DNA of 37,838 nucleotides from Bacillota bacterium (GTDB lineage: Bacteria; Bacillota; Clostridia; Oscillospirales; Acutalibacteraceae), in NCBI GenBank assembly GCA_029780875.1, contig JAKOXU010000096.1:1-37838 (forward strand), written 5' to 3'. Under the pieces are notes generated by a model. The model was not told the origin of the DNA and did no database searches. It saw only the letters and a program-made list of their open reading frames with translations. A program made the translations under genes and the position numbers. Positions 1-7,680 of the stretch are shown here, piece after piece; within the stretch, counting starts at the first letter, position 1, and every line of letters starts with the position of its first letter.

Positions 1-579
1 TCCCAAGCCGCCTTTTTCCTTGCGGCAGGCTCTTTGGGAGGCGACTGTGTTATAACACACCTAAACCCCGCCTCGAAACAGGGCGACAAAGCCATTGCCG
101 ACATACTCTCCCGCTTTGGCGCCAACATCGCGTGGCAGGGCGACGGTTCCATCCGCGCCACAAGCACCCCATTAAAAGCCATCGACATAGACGCCTCAAA
201 CATTCCCGATTTAGTGCCAATCCTGTCCGTCGTGGCAGCTTTTTCGGAGGGCACCACGACTATTTCCGGCGCCGCCCGCCTTAGAATTAAGGAAAGCGAC
301 AGACTGTCGGCGGTTTGTGACAACCTCACCCGCCTCGGCGTCGAAGTCACGGAAAAGCCCGATGGCCTAATCATTAAAGGCACAAACACAATAAAAAGCG
401 CCTCTCTTGAAGGCTACAACGACCACCGTATAGTCATGTCCATGGCAATTGCCGCCCTGAAAGCCCCCGAGCCGGTACTAATCACCGACTATTACAGCAT
501 CAATAAATCCTATCCCACCTTTTTTGAGGATTTCGGCAAGTTAGGAGGAGAATTTTATGTCATCAATATGGGGAAATAG
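1..579 (+). CDS. aroA: 5-enolpyruvylshikimate-3-phosphate synthase, C-terminal part (cut by window edge)
   Basis: Joins shikimate-3-phosphate and phosphoenolpyruvate to give EPSP, the sixth step of the shikimate pathway, in the cytoplasm. The reading frame is open from base 1, so the 5' part lies outside the window; about 192 of the usual roughly 425 residues are present, covering most of the C-terminal half. The family signatures are visible: RIKESDRL, carrying the conserved Lys-Glu-Asp-Arg, and the NDHRIVMSMA segment with its Asp-His-Arg near the end. The stop lies 23 bases inside aroC, and aroC's ribosome site (AGGAGGA, 543-549) is inside this gene, so the two are translationally coupled. 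Identity is firm from the motifs and the aroC/pheA neighbours. The ATG at 34 is internal and is not the start. Confidence 0.95.
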   Translation, partial: SQAAFFLAAGSLGGDCVITHLNPASKQGDKAIADILSRFGANIAWQGDGSIRATSTPLKAIDIDASNIPDLVPILSVVAAFSEGTTTISGAARLRIKESDRLSAVCDNLTRLGVEVTEKPDGLIIKGTNTIKSASLEGYNDHRIVMSMAIAALKAPEPVLITDYYSINKSYPTFFEDFGKLGGEFYVINMGK

Positions 580-1645
580 CCTGAAAATCGCCATTTTCGG
601 GGAAAGCCACGGAAAGGCAATCGGCGTCACCATCGACGGCCTGCCCCCGGGAGAGGAAATAGACATGGAGGAAGTGCTTTTCCAAATGGAAAGGCGCTCC
701 CCCGGCAGGGACAGGATGTCCACCAACCGCAAAGAGAGCGACTCCCCTTCCATTATATCGGGTTTCTATAACGGCAAAACCACCGGCACACCCCTGACAG
801 CCATAATTGAAAACACCGACACCCGCTCTGTGGACTACGAAGACTTAAAAATCCTCCCCCGCCCCTCCCACGCCGACTATACCGGCTTTATCCGATACAA
901 AGGCTTTGCCGACCCCCGTGGCGGCGGTCACTTTTCCGGTCGGCTCACAGCCCCTCTTGTCTTTGCAGGGGCAGTATGCCGCCAAATCCTCAAAAGGCGG
1001 GGCATTGTCATTGGCGCCCATATCTATTCCATAGGTGATATTGCCGACACTCCCTTTGACCCGGTAAACATCGACAAAGAGCCCCTCGAAAACCTTTCCC
1101 GCATGCCCCTCCCCCTCAACGACAGGGAAAAAGAACCCAAAATCCGCGCAGCGATAGAAGCCGCCCGCCTTGACTGCGACAGTTTAGGCGGCATCATAGA
1201 ATGCGCGGCGGTAGGCCTTCCCGCAGGCATCGGCTCCCCAATTTTCGACGGCGTCGAAAACGCCATCTCTTCCCTTGTCTTCGGCATTCCCGCCGTCAAA
1301 GGCGTTGAATTTGGCGCCGGCTTTGCCGCCGCCACAATGAAGGGCAGCCGGTGCAACGACGAATTTATCGTTCAAAAGGGCGAAATCAAAACCAAAACCA
1401 ACAACAGCGGCGGAATCCAAGGGGGCATTACAAACGGCATGCCCATAATATTACGGGTAGCCTTTAAACCCACGGCATCCATCGCCAAGGAACAAAACAC
1501 GGTAAACCTCCACACCCTCGAAGAGGAAAAACTTATCATAAAAGGCCGCCACGACCCCTGCATCGTCCCCCGCGCCGTCCCCGTGGTGGAATCTGCGATA
1601 GCGGTAGCCCTTTGCGACCTTTTAAAGGAGGTAAATGCCCTTTGA
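557..1645 (+). CDS. aroC: Chorismate synthase
   Basis: Converts EPSP to chorismate with reduced FMN as cofactor, the last common step of aromatic amino-acid synthesis. The 362-residue length is normal for the family. The N-terminal signature FGESHGKAIG (about residues 14-23) and the C-terminal signature RHDPCIVPRAVPVVE are present; these include the conserved histidine and the Arg-His-Asp-Pro stretch near the active site. The start is ATG 557, eight bases after AGGAGGA inside aroA. The 3' end overlaps the pheA start (TGA 1643-1645 against TTG 1642-1644). The coding strand is unusually C-rich and G-poor: I counted 26 C to 9 G in bases 1081-1140. Confidence 0.96.
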   Translation: MSSIWGNSLKIAIFGESHGKAIGVTIDGLPPGEEIDMEEVLFQMERRSPGRDRMSTNRKESDSPSIISGFYNGKTTGTPLTAIIENTDTRSVDYEDLKILPRPSHADYTGFIRYKGFADPRGGGHFSGRLTAPLVFAGAVCRQILKRRGIVIGAHIYSIGDIADTPFDPVNIDKEPLENLSRMPLPLNDREKEPKIRAAIEAARLDCDSLGGIIECAAVGLPAGIGSPIFDGVENAISSLVFGIPAVKGVEFGAGFAAATMKGSRCNDEFIVQKGEIKTKTNNSGGIQGGITNGMPIILRVAFKPTASIAKEQNTVNLHTLEEEKLIIKGRHDPCIVPRAVPVVESAIAVALCDLLKEVNAL

Positions 1646-2769
1646 AGCTTGACAAAACCCGTAAAAAAATCGATAAAATCGACAACGAAATTCTTTCCCT
1701 ATTTATAGATCGCCTTAACTTATCCCGCGATGTTGCCGAGATTAAGGCAAAGGAAGGCATTCCTATCCTCAACCTTCAGAGGGAATTGGAAATCTTGGAG
1801 CGGCTTGCGTCAAAAAGCGGCGAAAACTCCGACTATGTCCGTCTCCTTTACTCCACTATATTTGACATCAGCCGGTCGCTGCAACATGACATAATCAACG
1901 GCGGCGGGGAAATCTCCGACCTCATTTCCCGATGCGCATCTTCCCTGCCCAAAGAGGCAAAGGTGGCATGCCAAGGCGTTACCTCCTCCTATTCCGACTT
2001 TGCCGCCCGGGCCATGATAGAAAAGGCCCAAGTCAGCTTTTACGACAGCTTTAGCCAAGTTTTTGAGGCGGTAGACAAAGGCCAAGCTGAAATAGGCGTA
2101 GTGCCGGTGGAAAACTCCACCGCCGGCTCGGTAAACGAAGTCTACGATCTTCTCATGAAATACCGCTTTTACATAGTGTCGGCAATCAACCTCCACATAG
2201 ACCACTGCCTGCTTGCAGTGGACGGCGCCGATTTGCGGGACATAAAAAAGGTCTACTCCCACCCCCAAGCCCTTCTCCAATGCTCTAACTTCATATCCGA
2301 AAAGGGATTTGAGCCCATACCTTACTTTAACACCGCCGGCGCCGCCAAAATGGTGGCGGAAAAACAGGACAAAACCATCGCCGCCATCGCTTCCCGCCGC
2401 ACCGGTGAAGAATTCGGCCTTTCCATCCTTGCCGAAAAAATCCAAAACAGCAAGGCCAACAGTACCCGCTTTATAGCGGTCTCCAAAAAGCTGATCATTC
2501 CGGAAAAAGCCGACAAAATCAGCGTCACCTTCACCCTATCCCACACAACGGGATCCCTTTACCGCACCCTTTCCCGCTTTGCCGCAAACGGGCTGAACCT
2601 CACCAAAATAGAGTCAAGGCCTATCGCCGACACAAACTTCGAATACTACTTCTACCTCGACTGCCAAGGCAGCGTCAAAAACGAGAAAACACGGCGGCTG
2701 CTGAATTCCCTGTCAAAAGAGCTCGAATCCTTCTCCTTTTTGGGCAACTACTCCGAAACCCAGCTATAA
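1642..2769 (+). CDS. pheA: Bifunctional chorismate mutase / prephenate dehydratase (P-protein)
   Basis: Makes phenylpyruvate from chorismate via prephenate. There are three domains in about 375 residues. An AroQ-type helical chorismate mutase occupies residues 1-85 (LDKTRKKIDKIDNEILSLF and the following helices). A prephenate dehydratase follows at about 105-280, with ENSTAGSVNEVYD and the NSTRFIAVSK motif. A C-terminal ACT domain at about 292-365 has the IESRP element known for phenylalanine binding, so feedback inhibition by Phe is likely. I place the start at TTG 1642, nine bases after AAAGGAGGT (1624-1632). The longer frame from TTG 1612 begins upstream of that ribosome site and lies in aroC. 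It is the last gene of the aro cluster and is followed by a strong terminator. Confidence 0.94.
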   Translation: MKLDKTRKKIDKIDNEILSLFIDRLNLSRDVAEIKAKEGIPILNLQRELEILERLASKSGENSDYVRLLYSTIFDISRSLQHDIINGGGEISDLISRCASSLPKEAKVACQGVTSSYSDFAARAMIEKAQVSFYDSFSQVFEAVDKGQAEIGVVPVENSTAGSVNEVYDLLMKYRFYIVSAINLHIDHCLLAVDGADLRDIKKVYSHPQALLQCSNFISEKGFEPIPYFNTAGAAKMVAEKQDKTIAAIASRRTGEEFGLSILAEKIQNSKANSTRFIAVSKKLIIPEKADKISVTFTLSHTTGSLYRTLSRFAANGLNLTKIESRPIADTNFEYYFYLDCQGSVKNEKTRRLLNSLSKELESFSFLGNYSETQL

Positions 2770-2770
2770 C

Positions 2771-2807
2771 AAAAAGGGCTGTGACAGTATCACAGCCCTT
2801 TTTTTAT
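2771..2807. terminator. Bidirectional rho-independent terminator between convergent operons
   Basis: A perfect stem pairs 2772-2784 with 2790-2802 around the loop CAGTA. It has A-rich and T-rich flanks, so it can act in both directions: after pheA (+) and after the binding-protein lipoprotein (-), whose stop is at 2818. Confidence 0.9.
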
Positions 2808-2817
2808 TGCTTTTTTA

Positions 2818-3753
2818 TCACTTTGCAGCTTCCGACCCTTCCTCAAAGGCATCGGGATACAGCGCCCTTGCCATCTGCTCTACCGCCTCGGCCATGCGGG
2901 AAGTCTGCCTTTCCAGCAAAACCGGGTCAATTTCAATTACCTTGTTGTTCTTCACCGCCGCCAAGGCTTTATACTTATCATTGTTTTTAATCTTAGAAGC
3001 CAACCCTTTGGGGCAAAAGATAACCTGCGGGTCGGCAAGCTTTAACTCGTCCAAACCAAACTCAAAATCTGCCCCCCCATGGGCCACATTTACGCCCCCC
3101 GCCATTTCAAGCAGCTGCCCTATCAAAGTATCCCCCGTGGCCATATGCCCCTCCGCCGAAGCGATATAGCACACGGTAGCGGGAAGGGTATCGGCATGGG
3201 ACTGAACCTGCACTTTAAGATTCCTGAACTTTGACATGAGCCTGTTGCCCGTCTCAATGCCGTTTTGTTTGCCGGTGACATTTCCGCCCAAAGCGGCGCC
3301 AAGATTCATATATATCTCGGAAAGCCCGTCCACATCGGAAGCACCCTTTACCACCAGCACATCAATGCCCTTGAGCTTTAACTGCTGCAAAGCTTCATCG
3401 GGCAGCTCCTGCTGTGCAATGACAAGGTCGGCCTCCAACTCAATGATCTCCTCGACTTTCGGCATGCCGGCAGTCCCCACCCGAGGCAGGTCCTCCACCT
3501 CCTCGGGCCAGTCGCAGTATTTGGAACAGGCCACAAGCTGTGGCCCGTTACCCAGCTCAAATACAATTTCCGTCAAAGTGGGCGACAGGGAAACAACTTT
3601 CTCAGGCCTCTTTTTTATCACTACACTGTTTACCGTTACGGGATACTCCTCGACAACAGTAGAAGAGCTCTCACTGCCCCCTTTTAAATCGCATCCCGCC
3701 GCAAGCATCAGCGCCATCAAGACGCAAATTGCCCAAAATAACGCTTTTTTCAT
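2818..3753 (-). CDS. Periplasmic-binding-type lipoprotein (BtuF/FecB-like metal-chelate receptor)
   Basis: A lipid-anchored solute-binding protein of the helical-backbone (TroA/BtuF-like) fold, likely for a cobalamin, siderophore or haem ligand; the ligand cannot be read from the sequence. A signal peptide of about 20 residues starts at ATG 3753 (MKKALFWAICVLMALML) and ends in the lipobox LAAGC. The family start motif KVVSLSPTLTEIVFELG follows, then the second lobe (MATGDTLIGQLLEMAGG). The 311-residue length is normal. A 17-codon N-terminal extension is possible, but the signal peptide clearly begins at the inner Met. It is the last gene of a three-gene minus-strand operon. No ABC permease or ATPase gene lies in this window, so its transporter must be elsewhere or it is an orphan receptor. 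Confidence 0.85.
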   Translation of the reverse strand: MKKALFWAICVLMALMLAAGCDLKGGSESSSTVVEEYPVTVNSVVIKKRPEKVVSLSPTLTEIVFELGNGPQLVACSKYCDWPEEVEDLPRVGTAGMPKVEEIIELEADLVIAQQELPDEALQQLKLKGIDVLVVKGASDVDGLSEIYMNLGAALGGNVTGKQNGIETGNRLMSKFRNLKVQVQSHADTLPATVCYIASAEGHMATGDTLIGQLLEMAGGVNVAHGGADFEFGLDELKLADPQVIFCPKGLASKIKNNDKYKALAAVKNNKVIEIDPVLLERQTSRMAEAVEQMARALYPDAFEEGSEAAK

Positions 3754-3775
3754 CCGCAATCTTCCCTTCAAGGTA

Positions 3776-4093
3776 TTAACGGTGATACTTATAGTATCCA
3801 ACAATATTCATGTGCCTGCCGGTCGTCCTTTCCTCTCCCGACAGCACAAAACCCTCAAGGCTCATCAGCTCCCCCACCTTCACGGCGTCAGCCTTAAAGC
3901 GCAGGGAATCGGCCCCCTCAAAATCCACCACCACTTCGTCGCCGATAATGTTGATCGCCCCGCTCTTGCCCAAAATTATTTCGGTGTCTCCATCTTCCTT
4001 TTGCGTCACATATCGGAGCGCCTTTTTGTCAATACGGGAAAGCACCTGCCGCCGCTCTCTTGCAGACTGGGTACCCTTTTTCCGCCTAAACAT
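3776..4093 (-). CDS. Small protein of unknown function (about 105 aa)
   Basis: I do not recognise this gene with certainty. The N-terminus is strongly basic (MFRRKKGTQSARERRQ). The rest looks like a single small beta-rich domain with alternating hydrophobic residues (INIIGDEVVVDFEGADSLRF, then LMSLEGFVLSGEE). The beta pattern vaguely recalls the YabP/YqfC sporulation family, but not enough to assign it. The start is ATG 4093, overlapping the end of the upstream ATPase gene by 8 bases, so it is probably made by translational coupling; ATG 4102 is also possible because no good ribosome site separates them. It lies 22 bases upstream of the lipoprotein start. No signal peptide or membrane segment is evident. 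Confidence 0.7.
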   Translation of the reverse strand: MFRRKKGTQSARERRQVLSRIDKKALRYVTQKEDGDTEIILGKSGAINIIGDEVVVDFEGADSLRFKADAVKVGELMSLEGFVLSGEERTTGRHMNIVGYYKYHR

Positions 4094-5327
4094 CCCTATC
4101 ATCCAAACCGTCAAAATATCCCGATTTCAGGGCTATGACATACTGTTTTGCGATCCTCGGGGAACGGCCCCCTTTGAGCAGGGCCCACCGCTCGGCACCC
4201 TTCTCGAGCTTTTCTTTTTCCATTTCCACGCCGTAATCCTTTGCCAACTCATAAACAATGTCAAGATACTGCTTCTTATTCGGCAAAGAAAAGGTCACTG
4301 TAATCCCAAACCGGTCAGACAGGGACAAGGTCTCCTCAATAGTATCCCCCTCGTGGATATCATCTCCCGCCCGGTCGGAAAAGCTTTCCCTTACAAGGTG
4401 CCTGCGGTTAGAAGTGGCGTAAATCAAGGTATTGGAAGGCTTCCCCACAAGCCCCCCTTCCAACACCGCCTTTAAAGATGAAAAGGAATCGTCATTCCCG
4501 GAAAAGGACAAATCATCCACAAACACGATAAAGTAAAGTGGTATTTCGGCCAGCATCTCATTGAGCCTTGCAAGCTCCCCTAAAGACTCTTTAGGCACCT
4601 CAACCATCTTAAGGCCCTTGCCCTTAAACTCATTTAGCACCGCCTTGACAGTGGAAGATTTGCCCGTTCCTCTGTCGCCATAGAGCAGCACATTGTTGGC
4701 TGGCCGCCCCTCCAAAAAAGCAAGGGTATTGTTGACAACCAACTGCCGCTCCATCTCATAGCCTTTAAGGCTGCTAAGCTCCACCACATCCACATGCTTT
4801 ACCGGGCGGATTATACCTTTGCCCCACACAAAAGCATGGTACCGGGCAAAAATCCCAAATCCCTTTTTCTTGTGGTACTCCCGCAAAACATCTATCTTTT
4901 CGCCCCAGTTATCGCAAAGCACTTCCGCCTTGCCGTTTTGCCATATGGGAAGCCTTGCAAAATCCACATCGGGGTTTTCATCAAAAAAGTCAATGGGCCG
5001 CAGCGACGCCATTTCCTCCAAAGCCAAAAGGTCATTTTCCACGGCGTCCAGCACATTTTCGGGCAAAGGAGTATTGGCGCTGGCCGCCCTTGTAAAGGGG
5101 TTGTCGTCGCACAATATTTCGTTTTCAATACACTGCTTTAAATTGTCGCAGTGCCCGGCGGTGCAAAGGGCCGAGAAAAAGCCGCCCCAACACTTCCCAA
5201 AAGTGAAGGGATCCCCTTTTGAAGCCTTTATCAGCTCAAAAAGGGCCGCAGGTACCGGCGCCTTCAATACATTTTTATATATTGAAAGGGCGGAAAGGGA
5301 GAAAACCAATTTTTCCAAATCAGCCAT
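4086..5327 (-). CDS. DUF815-family AAA+ ATPase
   Basis: A cytoplasmic P-loop ATPase of 413 residues, the usual size for DUF815 proteins, whose physiological role is not established. The N-terminal third is helical and family-specific. The ATPase core has Walker A GDRGTGKSSTVKA, Walker B YFIVFVDDLSFS, and the sensor-like ATSNRRHLV followed by SDRAGDDIHEGD. A C-terminal helical lid follows (GGRSPRIAKQYVIALKSGYFD). The start is ATG 5327 behind GGGTGAAATT, about 20 bases downstream of the predicted transcription start of a near-consensus promoter. It is the first gene of an operon with the small unknown protein and the binding lipoprotein. Family assignment is firm; function is not. Confidence 0.88.
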   Translation of the reverse strand: MADLEKLVFSLSALSIYKNVLKAPVPAALFELIKASKGDPFTFGKCWGGFFSALCTAGHCDNLKQCIENEILCDDNPFTRAASANTPLPENVLDAVENDLLALEEMASLRPIDFFDENPDVDFARLPIWQNGKAEVLCDNWGEKIDVLREYHKKKGFGIFARYHAFVWGKGIIRPVKHVDVVELSSLKGYEMERQLVVNNTLAFLEGRPANNVLLYGDRGTGKSSTVKAVLNEFKGKGLKMVEVPKESLGELARLNEMLAEIPLYFIVFVDDLSFSGNDDSFSSLKAVLEGGLVGKPSNTLIYATSNRRHLVRESFSDRAGDDIHEGDTIEETLSLSDRFGITVTFSLPNKKQYLDIVYELAKDYGVEMEKEKLEKGAERWALLKGGRSPRIAKQYVIALKSGYFDGLDDRDV

Positions 5328-5354
5328 AATTTCACCCGTATGTCGTTTTACCCT

Positions 5355-5383
5355 ATTCTACTTCATCCCCATTACAATGTCAA
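5355..5383 (-). promoter_or_regulatory. Sigma-A-type promoter for the DUF815 operon
   Basis: On the minus strand, TTGACA (5378-5383) is separated by 17 bases from TAGAAT (5355-5360). This is a perfect -35 and a 5/6 -10 at optimal spacing. The predicted transcription start is near 5348, leaving a leader of about 20 bases before ATG 5327. Confidence 0.75.
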
Positions 5384-5608
5384 CAAGCCGCGATATTCCC
5401 GCCCCAACCTCAAAGCCCTCCCTTTTTTCAAAAAAGCGCCGCACTAACCCCTAAAAATCATCCGCACAAGCCGCCCTTCCGCAACTTTTCAAAAGTTTTG
5501 CCTTTCAACCCTCTTTTTTTGCTCACAAAACCTCTCCCTCCTTCGGAATTGCGCCCCTGAATTTACAAAATTTATCATAAATAAATTTTAAAAAATATCA
5601 CTTAATTG
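5384..5608. other. Non-coding stretch between divergent genes
   Basis: About 225 bases between the divergent promoters. I see no plausible gene. The first part is C-rich and the last 50 bases are very A/T-rich. One perfect short inverted repeat lies at 5483-5497 (AACTTTT-C-AAAAGTT). It has no proper terminator tract, and its role is unknown. Confidence 0.5.
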
Positions 5609-5637
5609 TTGATTTTTAATAAATTTTATTATATAGT
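5609..5637 (+). promoter_or_regulatory. Sigma-A-type promoter for the surface phosphoesterase
   Basis: TTGATT (5609-5614), 17-base spacer, TATAGT (5632-5637), in a very A/T-rich context. The predicted start is near 5644, followed by AAGGAG (5664-5669) and ATG 5677. Confidence 0.6.
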
Positions 5638-5676
5638 ATATTAAGACTCTATATTATAAAGTAAAGGAGAGTTATT

Positions 5677-7518
5677 ATGGTCAAATTTAAAAGCCTACTT
5701 GTGATTGCTCTCGTAATCGCAATGGCCGTGGTTTTAAGCAGTGGCATCTTTTCAAGTGCCGCCTTTGATCCGCAAGCTAACATTTGGCTGCCCCGCGGAA
5801 CACAACCTGCTTTCGGTGAACCCGGCGACACCATTAGGGTAGAGGTAAGAGCAACACAGGCGCTTCCAACAACCGGTTGGACTGCAACCCTTGAAAACGA
5901 TGTGAGATCTTGGAATGCTGAAGTTGTGTCGGTAACCACCGGCAGAGTCAGATGCAACACCGAGGACGGCTACATTTTCCAGGTCAAGGTTCCCGATGAC
6001 ATGCCCATCGAACTTTTCACCCTCGTTCTCAAGAACGGAGACAAAGTATTGGTCTCCGACCGCAGCGTCAGCGTTGTGGAAGACCTTGATGCCAGCTTCT
6101 ACATCATGCAAGTAACTGACGAGCACACAAACCTTGAGCAGGCAAACGCCAACGGCACCACTTCTTCCGGTAAATCCTCTTTTGATCAGAAACTGTGGGT
6201 AAGGCCCACCTTCAACCTCATCAACCCGCGTTTCATTGTCTACACCGGAGACAACACACAGACCTATCACAAAGCTAATAACTGGGTCGGCCTTGCAACC
6301 GCTGAAGTGATGCTCAACAAGTACAGGGAAACTCTCAACGGCTACACTGTTCCGACTGTAGTGTTGCCCGGTAACCACGACATTGGCTGGTCTGACTATG
6401 TCCAGATCAATGAACGCAAGAAGCAGTGGGAGAGCATTATCGGAGCCCGCACATACTCCTTCCGCATGGGCGCCTTCTATGTAAACTGCTGCGAATTTAC
6501 CCTGAACGATTTCTACAACTGGGCTGTTAGCGACTACAATCAGGCTTACAGCGATCCTACTGTTAAATACCGTCTCATGCTTTCCCACTATCTTGAAGGC
6601 TACAACAGCTGGGTAACGGTAGCAAAAGCCGACAAGCCCGCTGATCTCATGATCGTGGGTCACGGCCATCAGACAAAGCTTCACCTCAACGATATTTATC
6701 CCGTTCTCATGCTGGGCGCCAGCCAGGCAAACGGCTTTAGCGGATTCTACAACTTCCAGAAGAGTGGCGAAACTTGGGTTTACAACAGAGTAACCACCCG
6801 CCAAAACGATGTCGACTACTTCAACCTCTACAACGGCAACTATGGCGCCGTTCAGAGAGTCAGGGCCGAATATGAAAAGGCCAACGACGGCACACAGACC
6901 ACCAACTCTGTGGATATTACCAACGAAATCAGGCAGAACTTCTATGACGGCCGCGTACGCTTCATCATGGCAAGAGGCGTTTACGAAGTTACCGGCGGCG
7001 AAATCGTATCCCAGTACGATGCCGGCACCAACAAGACCGTTGTCGATGTCCGCGTAAACATTCAGGCGGCAACCGCTTCCGCTCCCTTCACTACAACCGT
7101 TGAAATCGAGAAGGTAGAGAATTCCGACAACACCTCTTATCCGTTGCCCCAGTACTATGCGGCTCCCATCGACGAAGAGACATCCGAAGATCCTTCCGAA
7201 GATCCTTCCGAAGATCCTTCTGAAGAGCCCTCCGAAGCTCCCTCCGAGGCTCCTTCCGAAGATCCCTCTGAGTCTCCCTCCGAAGCTCCCTCCGAGGCTC
7301 CTTCCGAAGATCCCGGCGAATCTTCAGCGGCTCCTTCTCAGGGCACCAGCGAAGATCCTTCCCAGGCTCCTTCCTCTGTTGCTTCCGGTGACGAATCCTC
7401 CAAGCCCGGCAATGTCAAGACCGGCGACGCCAACTACATCCTCATCGCTTTGTTCGCCCTCACTGCTGCGGCTGCTGTAATCTTCGTCATCAGGCCGAAG
7501 GTTTTCAACAGCAAATAA
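5677..7518 (+). CDS. Secreted, cell-surface calcineurin-like metallophosphoesterase
   Basis: A 613-residue exported enzyme, presumably acting on an extracellular phosphoester or nucleotide; the substrate is unknown. A signal peptide covers about residues 1-29. An unassigned N-terminal beta-type domain (about 30-140) is followed by the phosphoesterase domain with all metal-binding motifs: D148-x-H150 in VTDEHTN, GDN at 191-193, GNHD at 232-235, a lone His in LMLSHYLEGYN, and VGHGHQTKLH. After about residue 500 come eleven SEDP/SEAP-type tetrapeptides forming a stalk. The end is NVKTGD, a hydrophobic helix and a basic tail, the layout of a sortase signal although not LPXTG; a plain C-terminal membrane anchor is the alternative. 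It is a single gene with its own promoter and terminator. Coding-strand composition is much more G/C-balanced than in the aro genes. Confidence 0.88.
   Translation: MVKFKSLLVIALVIAMAVVLSSGIFSSAAFDPQANIWLPRGTQPAFGEPGDTIRVEVRATQALPTTGWTATLENDVRSWNAEVVSVTTGRVRCNTEDGYIFQVKVPDDMPIELFTLVLKNGDKVLVSDRSVSVVEDLDASFYIMQVTDEHTNLEQANANGTTSSGKSSFDQKLWVRPTFNLINPRFIVYTGDNTQTYHKANNWVGLATAEVMLNKYRETLNGYTVPTVVLPGNHDIGWSDYVQINERKKQWESIIGARTYSFRMGAFYVNCCEFTLNDFYNWAVSDYNQAYSDPTVKYRLMLSHYLEGYNSWVTVAKADKPADLMIVGHGHQTKLHLNDIYPVLMLGASQANGFSGFYNFQKSGETWVYNRVTTRQNDVDYFNLYNGNYGAVQRVRAEYEKANDGTQTTNSVDITNEIRQNFYDGRVRFIMARGVYEVTGGEIVSQYDAGTNKTVVDVRVNIQAATASAPFTTTVEIEKVENSDNTSYPLPQYYAAPIDEETSEDPSEDPSEDPSEEPSEAPSEAPSEDPSESPSEAPSEAPSEDPGESSAAPSQGTSEDPSQAPSSVASGDESSKPGNVKTGDANYILIALFALTAAAAVIFVIRPKVFNSK
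7183..7314 (+). repeat. Tandem 12-bp coding repeat (11 units) in the surface phosphoesterase
   Basis: Eleven consecutive 12-base units of the type TCCGAAGATCCT each encode Ser-Glu-x-Pro, where x is Asp, Ala, Glu or Ser. A 36-base block is identical at 7231-7266 and 7279-7314, which suggests recent expansion by slippage or unequal exchange of a 48-base segment. The stalk length is therefore probably variable between strains. Confidence 0.9.
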
Positions 7519-7535
7519 ACTAAATTAAACCGATA

Positions 7536-7567
7536 ATCAGGCCGGCAAGTCCGGCCTGATTTTTTTG
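7536..7567 (+). terminator. Rho-independent terminator of the phosphoesterase gene
   Basis: A perfect 10-base-pair stem (ATCAGGCCGG at 7536-7545 with 7551-7560) and a 5-base loop are followed by six T. It lies 17 bases after the stop. Confidence 0.9.
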
Positions 7568-7576
7568 CACAATTTC

Positions 7577-7607
7577 AAGGCGCCCCGATTCATCGGGACG
7601 CCTTTTC
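7577..7607 (+). terminator. Second, tandem terminator-like hairpin
   Basis: AAGGCGCCCCGA (7577-7588) pairs with TCGGGACGCCTT (7593-7604) with one mismatch, followed by a short T run. It sits just upstream of the ilv promoter, so it is a back-up terminator and not an ilv leader attenuator. Confidence 0.6.
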
Positions 7608-7621
7608 ATTAATAAAAAGCA

Positions 7622-7650
7622 TTGACGCCGCCAAAAGAATTGTTTATAAT
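7622..7650 (+). promoter_or_regulatory. Sigma-A-type promoter of the ilvBNC operon
   Basis: TTGACG (7622-7627), 17-base spacer, perfect TATAAT (7645-7650). The predicted start near 7657 leaves a leader of only about 24 bases before GTG 7681, so there is no room for a T-box or a leader-peptide attenuator. Confidence 0.85.
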
Positions 7651-7680
7651 GATAAGAATTAAGGAAAAGGAGGAAACAGT

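Noticed and set aside
1612-1641. Longer pheA starting at TTG 1612
   Set aside because: Its ribosome site would be inside the gene; AAAGGAGGT at 1624-1632 is ideally placed for TTG 1642.
5752-6804. A 350-codon open frame on the minus strand
   Set aside because: It is fully antisense to the phosphoesterase, which has motifs, a signal peptide, promoter and ribosome site. The minus-strand frame shows no recognisable domain.
7183-7314. 12-base repeats as a CRISPR-like array
   Set aside because: The units are contiguous, in frame and code for Ser-Glu-x-Pro; there are no spacers.
7577-7607. Hairpin before ilvB as an attenuator or T-box leader
   Set aside because: It lies upstream of the near-consensus ilv promoter, and no T-box motif is present; the leader after the promoter is only about 24 bases.
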